DNA from: DASVTU01 sp036387415
GTDB lineage: Bacteria; Acidobacteriota; Blastocatellia; Pyrinomonadales; Pyrinomonadaceae
Direction: 5' to 3'
DNA: 64,000 nt
Assembly: GCA_036387415.1 (NCBI GenBank)
Contig: DASVTU010000029.1
Location: 62,001-126,000, forward strand
Made by a program: the position numbers and the translations under genes
Part shown: piece after piece, positions 51,356-59,620 of the stretch
How the letters are laid out: each line of letters begins with the position of its first letter
Numbering within the stretch: the stretch's first letter is position 1
The notes under the pieces: model-generated
Seen by the model: the letters and a program-made list of their open reading frames with translations, nothing else
Told to the model about the DNA's origin: nothing
The model's database searches: none

Positions 51356-52908
51356 TAGCGGTCGGTGCGAAGTTGGAGGCCGGGTTGTTGGTCGTCCTGT
51401 AGAAAGTCGCCGACGTTGATGGCGAGACGTTTAAGTTTTTTGTAGAGCGTCTGACGCGAGCCGAGTCCTAAATCGACGGCGGCGCGCGCGACGTTATAAT
51501 GATTGCGGCGCAACGTCTCTGTAATCACGCGGCGCTCGAAATCTTCGAGCAGGTGTTCGAGGTCGGCGGGCGTCTGTCGCGCTTCGGTCGTGGCCTGTAC
51601 GGTTGTCGGCAAGATGCGCGGGCTGATGTGCTCGACGCCAATGTAAGCGCCTTCGTCCGTGTAGAGCACAAGGCGCTCAATCTCCGCGCCGAGTTCGCGC
51701 ACGTTGCCCGGCCACGGATAGTTCTGAAGCGCGTTGATAGCTTCGGACGTGATGCCCGCGATGGCGCGGTCGTTGCGACGCGAATAGTGTGTGAGGAAAT
51801 GCGAGATGAGCGCGGCGGTGTCTTCGGGTCGCTGTCGAAGCGGGGGCACGTCGAGCGTCAAGGTAGCGATGCGATAGTAAAGGTCTTCGCGGAACGTGCC
51901 GTCGGCCACGGCGCGTCGTAAATCCTTGTGCGTCGCTGCGACGACGCGGACGTTGACGCGGCGCGGCGCGCGTTCGCCGAGCGTGTGGATTTCGCCCTCC
52001 TGCAAAAATCTGAGGAGCTTCGGCTGCAACGCGAGCGGCAAATCGCCGATTTCGTCGAGGAACAGCGTCCCGCCTTCAGCGGCGCGGACGAGTCCTTCGT
52101 GGTCTGCGTGTGCACCCGTGAAAGAGCCTTTACGATGTCCGAACAGCAGACTCTCAATCAAGTCTGCGGGCGCAGCCGTGCAGTTAAAGGGAATGAACGG
52201 CGACGACGAACGATGACTCAGACGATGGATGGCGCGTGCGACGAGTTCCTTGCCCGTGCCCGACTCGCCCGAAATCAACACGGTCGATTCCGAATCCTTG
52301 ACGCGTTCGACCGAGCGCGCCAAGTCCGCCATCGAACGACTGACAAAGACCATGCCTGGAAGCGATGCCGACGCCACCTCCGCGTGCACCGTTGCAGGCG
52401 CAGGTTTGTAGAGTTCTTCGCGCAAGAGCGCATGCGCGTGCGCGAGTTGCGCCACGTCTGAGAGCATACGCAATTCGTTGGCTTGTCGCTTCGTCAGAGG
52501 GCGCACGCATCGACCATAAATCGCCGCGCCTTCGCGTTGCGGTGTGGCGAGGGCGAGCAGCAGACAGATTGCGCCGTCGCCTTCGCTCGTCTCCAACGCA
52601 TGTTCGGGTTCCGTGAAGGCCGCGACAACGCGCGCCTCGGCCTCCGCAATCTCGTCATGGTCGAGTCCTTCCACCCATTTGAGACGCGGACGCTCGCCGA
52701 CTTTTTGCGCGAAGGTTGCCAGCCCATAAGTCTGCGCTGTCGCGTCAACCATCAACGCGAGTTTGAGCATGACATCGTAGAGTACGTCGGAGCCGTTGGT
52801 CGCCGCGCGGCACAGAGCACGCACCATCGAGGCTAGCGGCATTTGAAAGGCGGCGAAAGAATTTTCGTTGGTCTCGGTTTGAGGGGTAAGCGGCTCGAAG
52901 CCAGACAT
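51355..52908 (-). CDS. Sigma-54-dependent transcriptional activator
   Basis: A 517-residue activator. N-terminal region (to about 170) is a GAF-like sensor; the AAA+ domain has Walker A GESGTGKELVARA, the sigma-54 contact loop GSFTGA (a GAFTGA variant), Walker B GGTLFLDEIGDL and the R-finger region ; the C-terminus is a Fis-type helix-turn-helix (ETLRRNHYNVARAAVDLGLGSRQTLYKKLKRL). The start at 52908 is preferred (MSGFEPL) with GAAGGGTG about ten bases upstream; a 25-residue extension exists. It probably drives the sigma-54 promoters in this window, but no binding site is proven. Confidence 0.9.
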   Translation of the reverse strand: MSGFEPLTPQTETNENSFAAFQMPLASMVRALCRAATNGSDVLYDVMLKLALMVDATAQTYGLATFAQKVGERPRLKWVEGLDHDEIAEAEARVVAAFTEPEHALETSEGDGAICLLLALATPQREGAAIYGRCVRPLTKRQANELRMLSDVAQLAHAHALLREELYKPAPATVHAEVASASLPGMVFVSRSMADLARSVERVKDSESTVLISGESGTGKELVARAIHRLSHRSSSPFIPFNCTAAPADLIESLLFGHRKGSFTGAHADHEGLVRAAEGGTLFLDEIGDLPLALQPKLLRFLQEGEIHTLGERAPRRVNVRVVAATHKDLRRAVADGTFREDLYYRIATLTLDVPPLRQRPEDTAALISHFLTHYSRRNDRAIAGITSEAINALQNYPWPGNVRELGAEIERLVLYTDEGAYIGVEHISPRILPTTVQATTEARQTPADLEHLLEDFERRVITETLRRNHYNVARAAVDLGLGSRQTLYKKLKRLAINVGDFLQDDQQPGLQLRTDR

Positions 52909-53107
52909 AAGGACAAAACACCCTTCGTATAAAAAAGGAGGGAGAGCGATAATGTCGGGCGACGGCTGGCGGCCTCCAGACACGTCTCCCGGAAATAGAT
53001 TGTCGGTTAATTGTCAGAGTAGGGCAAAACTGGAACGACGAGTCTGCTGTAGGTTCTCATCGCGCCGAAGGCCACTTGTGAGAGTGCTTCGACTCAGGAC
53101 ATTAAAC

Positions 53108-53136
53108 AGTGTAGTTACACGCATAGATGCTGTCAA
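53108..53136 (-). promoter_or_regulatory. Sigma-70-type promoter of the sigma-54 activator
   Basis: Minus strand TTGACA (53131-53136), 17-base spacer, TACACT (53108-53113). Predicted start near 53101, giving a leader of about 190 bases. Confidence 0.65.
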
Positions 53137-53216
53137 CAGAATTCCCGTCTCGACGCAAAAGGCGCGAATTTTCGGGAAACTTTTCAATTTCCGCACTCGC
53201 CGAGCACGTCAGAACC

Positions 53217-53249
53217 GCCGGAAGATGTGGAACTGACTGCCGGAAGATG
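53217..53249. repeat. Two direct repeats at 22-base spacing upstream of the activator promoter
   Basis: GCCGGAAGATG occurs at 53217-53227 and 53239-53249, both followed by a similar half (GTGGAACT / GCGGAATT). A partly inverted relative (CAATTTCCGCA) lies at 53186-53196. Twenty-two bases is about two helical turns, so a dimer could bind both copies on one face of the DNA. Confidence 0.5.
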
Positions 53250-53312
53250 CGGAATTGTCGATTTCGAGATGCGCGGGCGTTGAAACGTTTTCGGCCTGTT
53301 TACCAACAAAAA

Positions 53313-53349
53313 ATGCGGGCGCGACGATGTGTGTTCGTCGCGCCCGCAT
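53313..53349 (-). terminator. Rho-independent terminator of the LysM gene
   Basis: Perfect 15-base arms (53313-53327 and 53335-53349) with a seven-base loop, followed on the minus strand by TTTTTTGTT. Confidence 0.85.
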
Positions 53350-53405
53350 GATTTCGAGTTACCCGCTTGATTTTTACGTCTTCATGCCTGTTTACGCGTC
53401 ATTTA

Positions 53406-53900
53406 TCAGGCGTTGTCGTCGGCTGGAATGGTTAATTCCTGTCCGACCTGAATCTTGTCGGGGTCCGAGATGGTGCCGCGATTGGCGTAGAAGATACGCA
53501 TGTACTCGTCTGAATCGCCGTAGAACTGCTTGCTGATTTTGCCGAGTGTGTCGCCGGATTTGACCGTGTAGGTCTGACCGCTCTGGCTTCCGCCGCCGAC
53601 GGTCGCGCCCTGTGCGCGATTCTCATCGACGTTGACTTCAGCCGTCACGTCGTCGTAATTCGGGTTCACCATTTTGATTTGATCCCAAAGCTTGTTCTTG
53701 GCGTCTTCTGACGGAGCCGTCGCCTTGATGTACAGCTTGTCGTCTTGAATGTGTAGGTTGTGGAATTGGATGTGAAGTTGGTCGGCGGCGTTGAGCACCG
53801 TCTGATACTTCTGCTTGAGTTCGTCGAAACGTTGTTGTCCGTTGGGCTGCTCCTGCGCTTTGGCCGCGCCGCGTCCGAACATTTTGTCAAAAAGTCCCAT
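53406..53900 (-). CDS. BON/LysM-domain protein (YgaU/Kbp-like)
   Basis: A 164-residue protein with a BON-like domain (about residues 25-95) and a C-terminal LysM domain (about 109-158; YTVKSGDTLGKISKQFYGDSDEY, ANRGTISDPDKIQVGQELTIP). The YgaU/Kbp group binds potassium in the periplasm or cytoplasm and LysM binds peptidoglycan. No signal peptide is obvious. Alone on its transcript, ended by a strong terminator. Confidence 0.88.
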   Translation of the reverse strand: MGLFDKMFGRGAAKAQEQPNGQQRFDELKQKYQTVLNAADQLHIQFHNLHIQDDKLYIKATAPSEDAKNKLWDQIKMVNPNYDDVTAEVNVDENRAQGATVGGGSQSGQTYTVKSGDTLGKISKQFYGDSDEYMRIFYANRGTISDPDKIQVGQELTIPADDNA

Positions 53901-54188
53901 ATCTCTCTCCTTCTTCTGCCGAGGTGTACTTTTCCCGCAAGGTGTTTGCTCGCAATGTATATCTCCATCAATTTTTATGCCGTTCGGCGACCGCTTTTTT
54001 TCCTCAATTTATAAAAAACCTCCTATTAGCAATGTATTAGGCGCATTGGCATCAGGTTCAAGCGTGGCTCGTCTCTTGCTAGAGTAAGTATGTTTGACAA
54101 GTCTTGAATACTGAAATCGTACAGCGAACGCGAAACTGTGAACATGCAGTTTCTCTCTTTCAACAAACTACTGTAGGAGGGTGGAAAA

Positions 54189-54467
54189 ATGGGTTGGATT
54201 GCAATGATTATCATCGGCTTGCTGGCAGGCTTAATCGCCAAAGCCATCATGCCCGGCAAAGACCCCGGCGGGGTCATCATCACGATATTACTCGGTATCG
54301 TGGGCGCGGTTATTGGCGGCTTTATTGGTAGAATGCTCGGCATCGGCGGGCGCGGCGACGAGGTAAGCGACCCCGGTTTTATCATGACGCTCGTCTTCGC
54401 CGTCATCGGCTCAATCATTGTGCTGGCCGTCTACAGGCTGCTGACGGGACGTAGCCTGCGCGCCTGA
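54189..54467 (+). CDS. GlsB/YeaQ/YmgE-family membrane protein
   Basis: A 92-residue protein with three hydrophobic segments (about 2-18, 29-49, 66-84) and the family's AKAIMPGKDPGG and GGFIGRMLGIGG glycine motifs. Members are small inner-membrane proteins linked to stress responses without a known reaction. TAGGAGGGTGG precedes the ATG. Monocistronic, with a hairpin terminator downstream. Confidence 0.88.
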   Translation: MGWIAMIIIGLLAGLIAKAIMPGKDPGGVIITILLGIVGAVIGGFIGRMLGIGGRGDEVSDPGFIMTLVFAVIGSIIVLAVYRLLTGRSLRA

Positions 54468-54507
54468 CCATTCTTCGGCATTTCCGCTTCTTGTAAGAGA
54501 TAACACG

Positions 54508-54542
54508 GCGCGGCTCCGGTCTTAACTGACTGGCAGCCGCGC
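54508..54542 (+). terminator. Terminator of the GlsB-like gene
   Basis: GCGCGGCT (54508-54515) and AGCCGCGC (54535-54542) followed by TTTCACTTTATT on the plus strand. Confidence 0.6.
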
Positions 54543-54728
54543 TTTCACTTTATTGCGCCTGTCCTAAATTTCGCCCTTAAACTCAACTCTCATCACACCT
54601 TATCCGCTCGAATTTCAAGAACAACTTCCACTTCCTACGTTCAATCAGCCACTCTTCCTCAAATCAGTGATTATCTCCCCTGCCCGACTTTAACTCTAAT
54701 CTCTTGTTTATCAGCAATTTAACGCGCG

Positions 54729-54756
54729 ATCGTGAATTTCTCACGATGAATCGTGA
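54729..54756. promoter_or_regulatory. Candidate operator: ATCGTGA repeats
   Basis: ATCGTGA (54729-54735) and its complement TCACGAT (54741-54747) form a palindrome with a five-base spacer; a third direct copy follows at 54750-54756. It could be a binding site for a dimeric regulator, with no partner known. Confidence 0.4.
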
Positions 54757-55088
54757 GTGGAGATGCAAGGCTAAGGAAGCGGTCTAAATTGTTGCCATCG
54801 GCGTCGGTGTTAAACAAAAAGGGAGGGGCGATTTCGGTTTTGTACGCCGCGAGAAATTGTCACAAACACTACTTTTCCACACCTGTGATAGTGCTGTGGA
54901 GTCTCTATGTGCTTGTGTTTCGGGAGGCTTCGAGGGGTCTGCCCACGCGGCGGATTTCCGTTCGCCATGTGTTCGCCGCGTGTAGAGGTTAGCGACGCTT
55001 ACTTCAAGTAAACATTGAACTTAGCTTCTTAAACTGTTGCAAAGAAAAGTCTTTACAGCTTAGGGGTCGCATGCTACATTCCCGCCAC

Positions 55089-55115
55089 TTTGTCGCTAAA
55101 TTCTTGAGCGACAAA
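55089..55115. other. Inverted repeat upstream of the phosphohexomutase gene
   Basis: Nine-base arms TTTGTCGCT and AGCGACAAA with a nine-base loop, about 100 bases before the start codon. It has no T-run, so it may be a regulator site or a leader hairpin. Confidence 0.4.
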
Positions 55116-55215
55116 GGATTGAACGTCGTTGATATACATTCTCTTGTGGCGTTCGCTATTCGTCAACACACTATCTTGAGCTTCTGCTAAAAACGCTCTC
55201 CGAGGGCGGTCGAAA

Positions 55216-56622
55216 ATGGCGATTCGTTTCGGAACATCAGGCTGGCGCGCAATTATCGCGGACGAGTTTACGTTTGATAACGTTCGACGTGTGACGCGTG
55301 CCATTTGTGCCTCGCTCCAAACGAACGGAACGCCTGCAAGTGCTTCTCTCATCGTCGGTTACGATACACGGTTCATGGGCGAACAGTTCGCGGAGTTGGC
55401 GTCGAGAGAGATTGCGGCGTGTGGTTTTCAGCCGCTCGTCTGCGACCGCCCGACCCCGACGCCGACGATTTCACACGCCATTCGGAGCCTCCGCGCAGCA
55501 GGTGCGATTAACTTCACCGCCTCGCATAACCCTCCTGAATACAACGGGATGAAGTTTTCGACCGCCGATGGCTCCCCTGCCCTGCCGGAAGCGACACGGC
55601 GCGTCGAGCAGTTAATCGCGGAGATGGGCGAAACGGCGGAGGCGACGGATGGTGTCGGAACGTCACCGGGTTTTGAGTCTTTCGACCCGCGTCCTGATTA
55701 CGTCGCTGATTTGGCTGCCAAAGTTCGTTTCGACGTGATTGCACGCTCCGGCGCACGCTACGCATACGACCCTCTGTGGGGCACCGGACGCGGCTATCTG
55801 GATTTTGCGCTCCGCGAGCACGGCCTCGAGGTGGAGACGATTCACGACTGGCGTGATGTGTTATTCGGCGGGCGTTCGCCCGAACCGGGCGCGGGTCATC
55901 TCGGCGAATTGCGAGACGCTGTGGCTAAAGGCAACTGCGCGTTGGGTTTAGCGACCGACGGCGACGGCGACCGTTTTGGCGTCCTCGACCGCGACGGCAC
56001 TTTTGTCTCGCCGAACAATCTGTTGGCACTGCTCTTTGATTATCTCGCCGAATCGCGCGGCTGGACGAATGGTGTCGCGCGTTCGGTCGCTACTTCGCAT
56101 CTGGTTGACCGCGTTGCAGAGGCGCGCGGGCTTGAACTTTATGAAACGCCCGTGGGCTTCAAATTCATCGGCGAGTTGATTTTGCAGGACAAAATCATTC
56201 TCGGCGGTGAAGAATCGGCGGGGCTGTCGATTCGCGGACACTACCCGGAGAAGGACGGCATCGTCGCCTGTCTGCTGGCCGCCGAAGCTGTGGCCGAACG
56301 CAGCGCGTCGCTCTCCGAACAACTCGAAGCTCTCTGGGCACGCGTCGGTCGTCTCTATGGCGAGCGCATCGGCGTGCGACTGACACCGGACATCGTGGCC
56401 TCTCTCCCCGAAAGATTGAGCCGCGAGCCGGAAGCGATTGGAGGACGCCGTGTGGCGAGCGTCAATCGCATGGATGGTGTGAAATTTATTTTTGAAGACG
56501 GCTCTTGGCTTCTGATGCGACCGTCAGGAACCGAGCCGCTTGTACGCATTTATGCTGAAACCGAAGCTGAACCCGAATTGGAGGTGCTCCTTGAACAAGG
56601 CCGCAAATTCTTACTGGACTGA
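55216..56622 (+). CDS. Phosphoglucomutase/phosphomannomutase family protein
   Basis: A 468-residue alpha-D-phosphohexomutase. The catalytic-serine motif is TASHNPPEYNG (about residue 100-110), the metal loop DGDGDRFGVLD (about 243), the sugar-binding GGEESAGLSIRGH and the phosphate-binding RPSGTEPLVRIY at the C-terminus. Start at 55216 with a GAGGGCGG ribosome site. Its 3' end overlaps the next gene by 32 bases. Inference: supplies sugar phosphates for cell-surface glycans. Confidence 0.93.
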   Translation: MAIRFGTSGWRAIIADEFTFDNVRRVTRAICASLQTNGTPASASLIVGYDTRFMGEQFAELASREIAACGFQPLVCDRPTPTPTISHAIRSLRAAGAINFTASHNPPEYNGMKFSTADGSPALPEATRRVEQLIAEMGETAEATDGVGTSPGFESFDPRPDYVADLAAKVRFDVIARSGARYAYDPLWGTGRGYLDFALREHGLEVETIHDWRDVLFGGRSPEPGAGHLGELRDAVAKGNCALGLATDGDGDRFGVLDRDGTFVSPNNLLALLFDYLAESRGWTNGVARSVATSHLVDRVAEARGLELYETPVGFKFIGELILQDKIILGGEESAGLSIRGHYPEKDGIVACLLAAEAVAERSASLSEQLEALWARVGRLYGERIGVRLTPDIVASLPERLSREPEAIGGRRVASVNRMDGVKFIFEDGSWLLMRPSGTEPLVRIYAETEAEPELEVLLEQGRKFLLD

Positions 56623-57016
56623 TACACGACTCTCCGCGCAACGCCCCGCCGCACGCGCGCTCACGCTCGCTTCTCCCGTCGCCGAACTCTCGCGCGGAAG
56701 TATGACTACCGCTGCCACACGCGCCGATGTGCGCCGTCGTGGTTTCGCCATTCCCTCTTGGGTGGTCTTCGGGATGGTCATTCTGGCGACGTTTGCGCTC
56801 TGCGTCACCGTGACGATGCGGACGCACGCCGAGATGCGTTCCGCCGAGCAGAAATTTGAACAGATGAACGTCGAGGTGGAAAACTTACGTCGCACTAATC
56901 AGACGATTGAACGTCAGGTCGAGCGCCTGCGGACAGACCCGCGTGCCATCGAAGCTGCCGCACGGACGCAACTCAACATGGTGCGTGCAGATGAAATCGT
57001 TGTGCCCGTCGAGTAA
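56591..57016 (+). CDS. FtsB/DivIC-like septum protein
   Basis: A 141-residue protein with a membrane segment near residues 58-78 followed by a coiled-coil (AEQKFEQMNVEVENLRRTNQTIERQVERL) and an RTDPRAIEAAARTQLNMV motif that matches the FtsB/DivIC/FtsL group. These small proteins link early and late division proteins in the divisome. The TTG at 56591 is chosen because GGAGGT lies five bases upstream, inside the phosphohexomutase gene; an ATG at 56702 would give only the core. Translational coupling is likely. It is not next to other division genes. Confidence 0.75.
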   Translation: MNKAANSYWTDTRLSAQRPAARALTLASPVAELSRGSMTTAATRADVRRRGFAIPSWVVFGMVILATFALCVTVTMRTHAEMRSAEQKFEQMNVEVENLRRTNQTIERQVERLRTDPRAIEAAARTQLNMVRADEIVVPVE

Positions 57017-57249
57017 ACGCACGTCGTGGTTATACAACTGCTCGTCGGCGTCCGAGAGAAGCAGCGTCGCAGTTGAGTGACTCGCACGTCGCTGCCGAGT
57101 GATTGCCGATGAGTTCGTCGTCGCCTCGAAAGATTTTTGCCGATGCCTTTTGCGAGAGAGGCGTCGGTGGAAAGTACAAGGTGGTTCTGCCAGTCGCCTG
57201 CCGCTCTTTTTCTGCCTAACCTCCGCTTTTTGGTCTTGCCTGCCGATGT

Positions 57250-57280
57250 GCGCGGCTGCAACAAAAATTTGCAGCCGCGC
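57250..57280 (+). terminator. Hairpin, probable terminator
   Basis: GCGCGGCTGCAA (57250-57261) and TTGCAGCCGCGC (57269-57280) with a seven-base loop. There is no T-run directly after it, so its role as terminator is less certain than for the others. Confidence 0.5.
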
Positions 57281-57329
57281 CACTCTTCCGCTTCGTGAGT
57301 TTCCGTCGATGCGCTCTTGGAACATGCGG

Positions 57330-57359
57330 TTGACACTCCGCGCGACGGTCAACTAATAT
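57330..57359 (+). promoter_or_regulatory. Sigma-70-type promoter of the mutase operon
   Basis: TTGACA (57330-57335), 18-base spacer, TAATAT (57354-57359). Predicted start near 57366, about 70 bases before the mutase start codon. Confidence 0.7.
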
Positions 57360-57437
57360 CGAGTTATCTTTCTAACTGTCACTAGATAAACGGAAATTCG
57401 CCGCGCCTTGAAAGAGTGCGCGCGGGAGACGAGAGCC

Positions 57438-59120
57438 ATGCCGGAGACCAAAGAGATTGCCTCGCCCGAACAAGCCGCCGTCGAGCGTTGGGAGCAAGAG
57501 ACGCTTGCGCCTGTGCTTGAGAAGCGTGGTGAAAGAAAGCAACACTTCCAGACCGTCTCGCTCGACGAAGTGAATCGCCTCTATACGCCCGCCGACACAT
57601 CCGAAATTGACTTCGAGCGCGACACCGCCTTTCCCGGCGAGTTTCCCTACACGCGCGGCATCCACCCGACAGGCTATCGCGGCAAACTCTGGACGATGCG
57701 ACAGTTTGCGGGCTTCGGCACGCCCGAAGAGACCAACGCGCGTTTCAAATATTTGATGGAACAGGGACAGACCGGCCTCTCCGTCGCTTACGACTTGCCT
57801 GCGCTCATGGGCTACGACGCCGATTCGCCGCTCTCGGAAGGCGAAGTCGGCAAGTGCGGAGTCGCCGTCTCGTCGCTCGCCGACATGGAAGTTCTCTTCG
57901 ACGGTATCCCGCTCGAACAGGTCACGGTTTCGCAGACCATCAACGCGCCCGCGTCGATACTTCTGGCGATGTATCTGGTCGTCGCGGAAAAGCAAGGCGC
58001 GGATTTCCGCAAGATTTCCGGCACGCTTCAGAACGACATTTTGAAAGAGTACATCGCGCAGAAGGAATGGATTTATCCGATTCGTCCGGCGATGAAACTC
58101 GTCATCGACACGTTTGAGTTCTGCACCGAGCACGTGCCGAAGTACAACCCGATTTCCGTCAGCGGCTACCATATACGCGAAGCGGGCGCGACCGCCGTGC
58201 AGGAACTCGCGTTCACCTTGCGCGACGGCATCGAATACGTCCAATGGGGCGTCGATGCAGGGATGGACGTTGACGTGTTCGTGCCGCGCATCTCCTTCTT
58301 CTTCAACGCGCACAACGATTTCTTCGAGGAGATTGCTAAATATCGCGCCGCACGCCGCATCTGGGCGCGTGTGATGCGCGAACGTTTTCATGCCAAGAAC
58401 GAGCGGACGCTGCAACTGCGTTTCCACACGCAGACCGCAGGCGTCTCGCTCACCGTGCAGCAACCTCTTAACAACATCGTGCGCGTCGCCATACAGGCGC
58501 TCGCAGGCGTACTCGGCGGAACCAACAGCCTCCATACCGACGCCTACGACGAAGCCCTCGCGCTCCCAACCGACAAGGCCGCCCTGATTGCGCTCCGCAC
58601 TCAACAAATCATCGCCGAAGAGACGGGCGTCGCCAACACGATTGACCCGCTCGGCGGTTCTTACTTTGTCGAAGCCTTGACGAAGAAAATGGAAGACGGC
58701 GCGCTCGACTATTTCGAGAAGATTGATGCGATGGGCGGCATGGTTGAAGCCGTCGAGAAGGGTTTCCCGCAACGCGAGATTCAAGATTCGGCTTATCAAT
58801 ATCAGAAAGCGGTCGAACGCGGCGAGCAATCAATCGTCGGCGTCAACAAGTATCAGATGCAAGAGGACGGGTCGGAAGTTCCCATCCTCGTCATCAACGA
58901 AGCCGTGCGCGAGCAACAACTTCAACGTCTCCAACAGACCCGCGACCGACGCGACAACGGCGCAGTCACCAAGGCTCTCGAAAAACTAAAACGCGCCGCG
59001 ACACAGGGCGACAACACAATGCCCGCGACCATCGAAGCCGTCCGCGCCTACGCCACGCTCGGCGAAATCTGCGACGCCCTGCGCGACGTTTATGGTCTGT
59101 ATGAAGAACCGGCATTCTAA
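57438..59120 (+). CDS. mcmA: Methylmalonyl-CoA mutase, large subunit
   Basis: A 560-residue catalytic subunit that with a separate B12-binding subunit interconverts methylmalonyl-CoA and succinyl-CoA (or a related acyl-CoA pair). Landmarks: FPYTRGIHPTGYRGKLWTMRQ, GQTGLSVAYDLPALMGYDAD, QNDILKEYIAQKEWIYP and PLNNIVRVAIQALAGVLGGTNSLHTDAYDEAL. The B12-binding domain is absent, which matches the two-gene type. The ATG at 57438 follows GGGAG; a 10-residue extension from a TTG is possible. A heptamer hairpin separates it from the small subunit. Confidence 0.93.
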   Translation: MPETKEIASPEQAAVERWEQETLAPVLEKRGERKQHFQTVSLDEVNRLYTPADTSEIDFERDTAFPGEFPYTRGIHPTGYRGKLWTMRQFAGFGTPEETNARFKYLMEQGQTGLSVAYDLPALMGYDADSPLSEGEVGKCGVAVSSLADMEVLFDGIPLEQVTVSQTINAPASILLAMYLVVAEKQGADFRKISGTLQNDILKEYIAQKEWIYPIRPAMKLVIDTFEFCTEHVPKYNPISVSGYHIREAGATAVQELAFTLRDGIEYVQWGVDAGMDVDVFVPRISFFFNAHNDFFEEIAKYRAARRIWARVMRERFHAKNERTLQLRFHTQTAGVSLTVQQPLNNIVRVAIQALAGVLGGTNSLHTDAYDEALALPTDKAALIALRTQQIIAEETGVANTIDPLGGSYFVEALTKKMEDGALDYFEKIDAMGGMVEAVEKGFPQREIQDSAYQYQKAVERGEQSIVGVNKYQMQEDGSEVPILVINEAVREQQLQRLQQTRDRRDNGAVTKALEKLKRAATQGDNTMPATIEAVRAYATLGEICDALRDVYGLYEEPAF

Positions 59121-59123
59121 AAG

Positions 59124-59214
59124 CAGAAGTCAGAGGTTAGAGGCTAGAGGTTAGTGAAAAATCAAAACCCAGCTTTTACTAACCTCTGACCTCCAACCTC
59201 TGACCTCTAATTTC
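59124..59214 (+). repeat. Intercistronic heptamer hairpin (mutase subunits)
   Basis: The left arm (59125-59159) has units AGAAGTC, AGAGGTT, AGAGGCT, AGAGGTT. The right arm (59177-59214) is complementary. It starts three bases after the large-subunit stop and ends one base before the start codon of the small subunit. Confidence 0.9.
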
Positions 59215-59215
59215 T

Positions 59216-59620
59216 ATGAGTGAAAGAAAGATTCGCGTTCTCGTCGCCAAGCCCGGTCTCGACGGTCATGACCGTGGAGCGAAGGTCATCGCGCGTGCGT
59301 TGCGTGATGCGGGTATGGAAGTTATCTATACGGGCTTGCGGCAGACGCCGGAGATGATTGCCGCCGCCGCGCTTCAGGAAGATGTCGATGCCGTCGGCGT
59401 TTCTATTCTGAGCGGCGCGCACAACACGCTCTGCCCGCGCATTATTCAACTACTGCACGAACGCGGCATGGACGACTGTCTCGTCCTCGTCGGCGGCATA
59501 GTGCCACAGGAAGACATCACGCGACTCAAGGAACAGGGCGTTGCGGAAGTTTTTCTGCCCGGCACTTCCACCGAAGACATTGTTAGATTCCTGCACGCCA
59601 ACGTCCGCCCACGCACATGA
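59216..59620 (+). CDS. mcmB: Methylmalonyl-CoA mutase, B12-binding subunit
   Basis: A 134-residue cobalamin-binding domain. The base-off B12 signature DGHDRG (DxHxxG) lies near residue 15, then VGVSILSGAHNT (SxL) and LVGG / VFLPGTST (GG). Its length matches the separate small subunit of two-gene mutases. No Shine-Dalgarno sequence; the arm of a heptamer hairpin abuts its start. It overlaps the next gene by four bases. Confidence 0.93.
   Translation: MSERKIRVLVAKPGLDGHDRGAKVIARALRDAGMEVIYTGLRQTPEMIAAAALQEDVDAVGVSILSGAHNTLCPRIIQLLHERGMDDCLVLVGGIVPQEDITRLKEQGVAEVFLPGTSTEDIVRFLHANVRPRT

Larger units (their letters stand above)
52909..53405. other. Regulatory region between the activator and the LysM gene
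   Basis: About 500 bases without a gene. It holds a sigma-70-type promoter (53108-53136) reading left toward the activator, a pair of direct repeats (53217-53249) upstream of it, and a leftward terminator (53313-53349) that ends the LysM gene. Confidence 0.6.
54468..55215. other. Long intergenic region before the phosphohexomutase gene
   Basis: About 750 bases without a credible gene. It contains a rightward terminator (54508-54542), a triple ATCGTGA-type repeat (54729-54756) and an inverted repeat TTTGTCGCT / AGCGACAAA (55089-55115). The phosphohexomutase promoter must be here, but no consensus pair was clear. Confidence 0.5.
57017..57437. other. Intergenic region before the methylmalonyl-CoA mutase genes
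   Basis: About 420 bases without a gene. It holds a strong hairpin (57250-57280) that probably ends the preceding transcript, and a sigma-70-type promoter (57330-57359) for the mutase genes. Confidence 0.6.

Noticed and set aside
57372..58829. 485-residue minus-strand frame opposite the methylmalonyl-CoA mutase
   Set aside because: Shadow of the mutase gene; composition and absence of motifs argue against coding.
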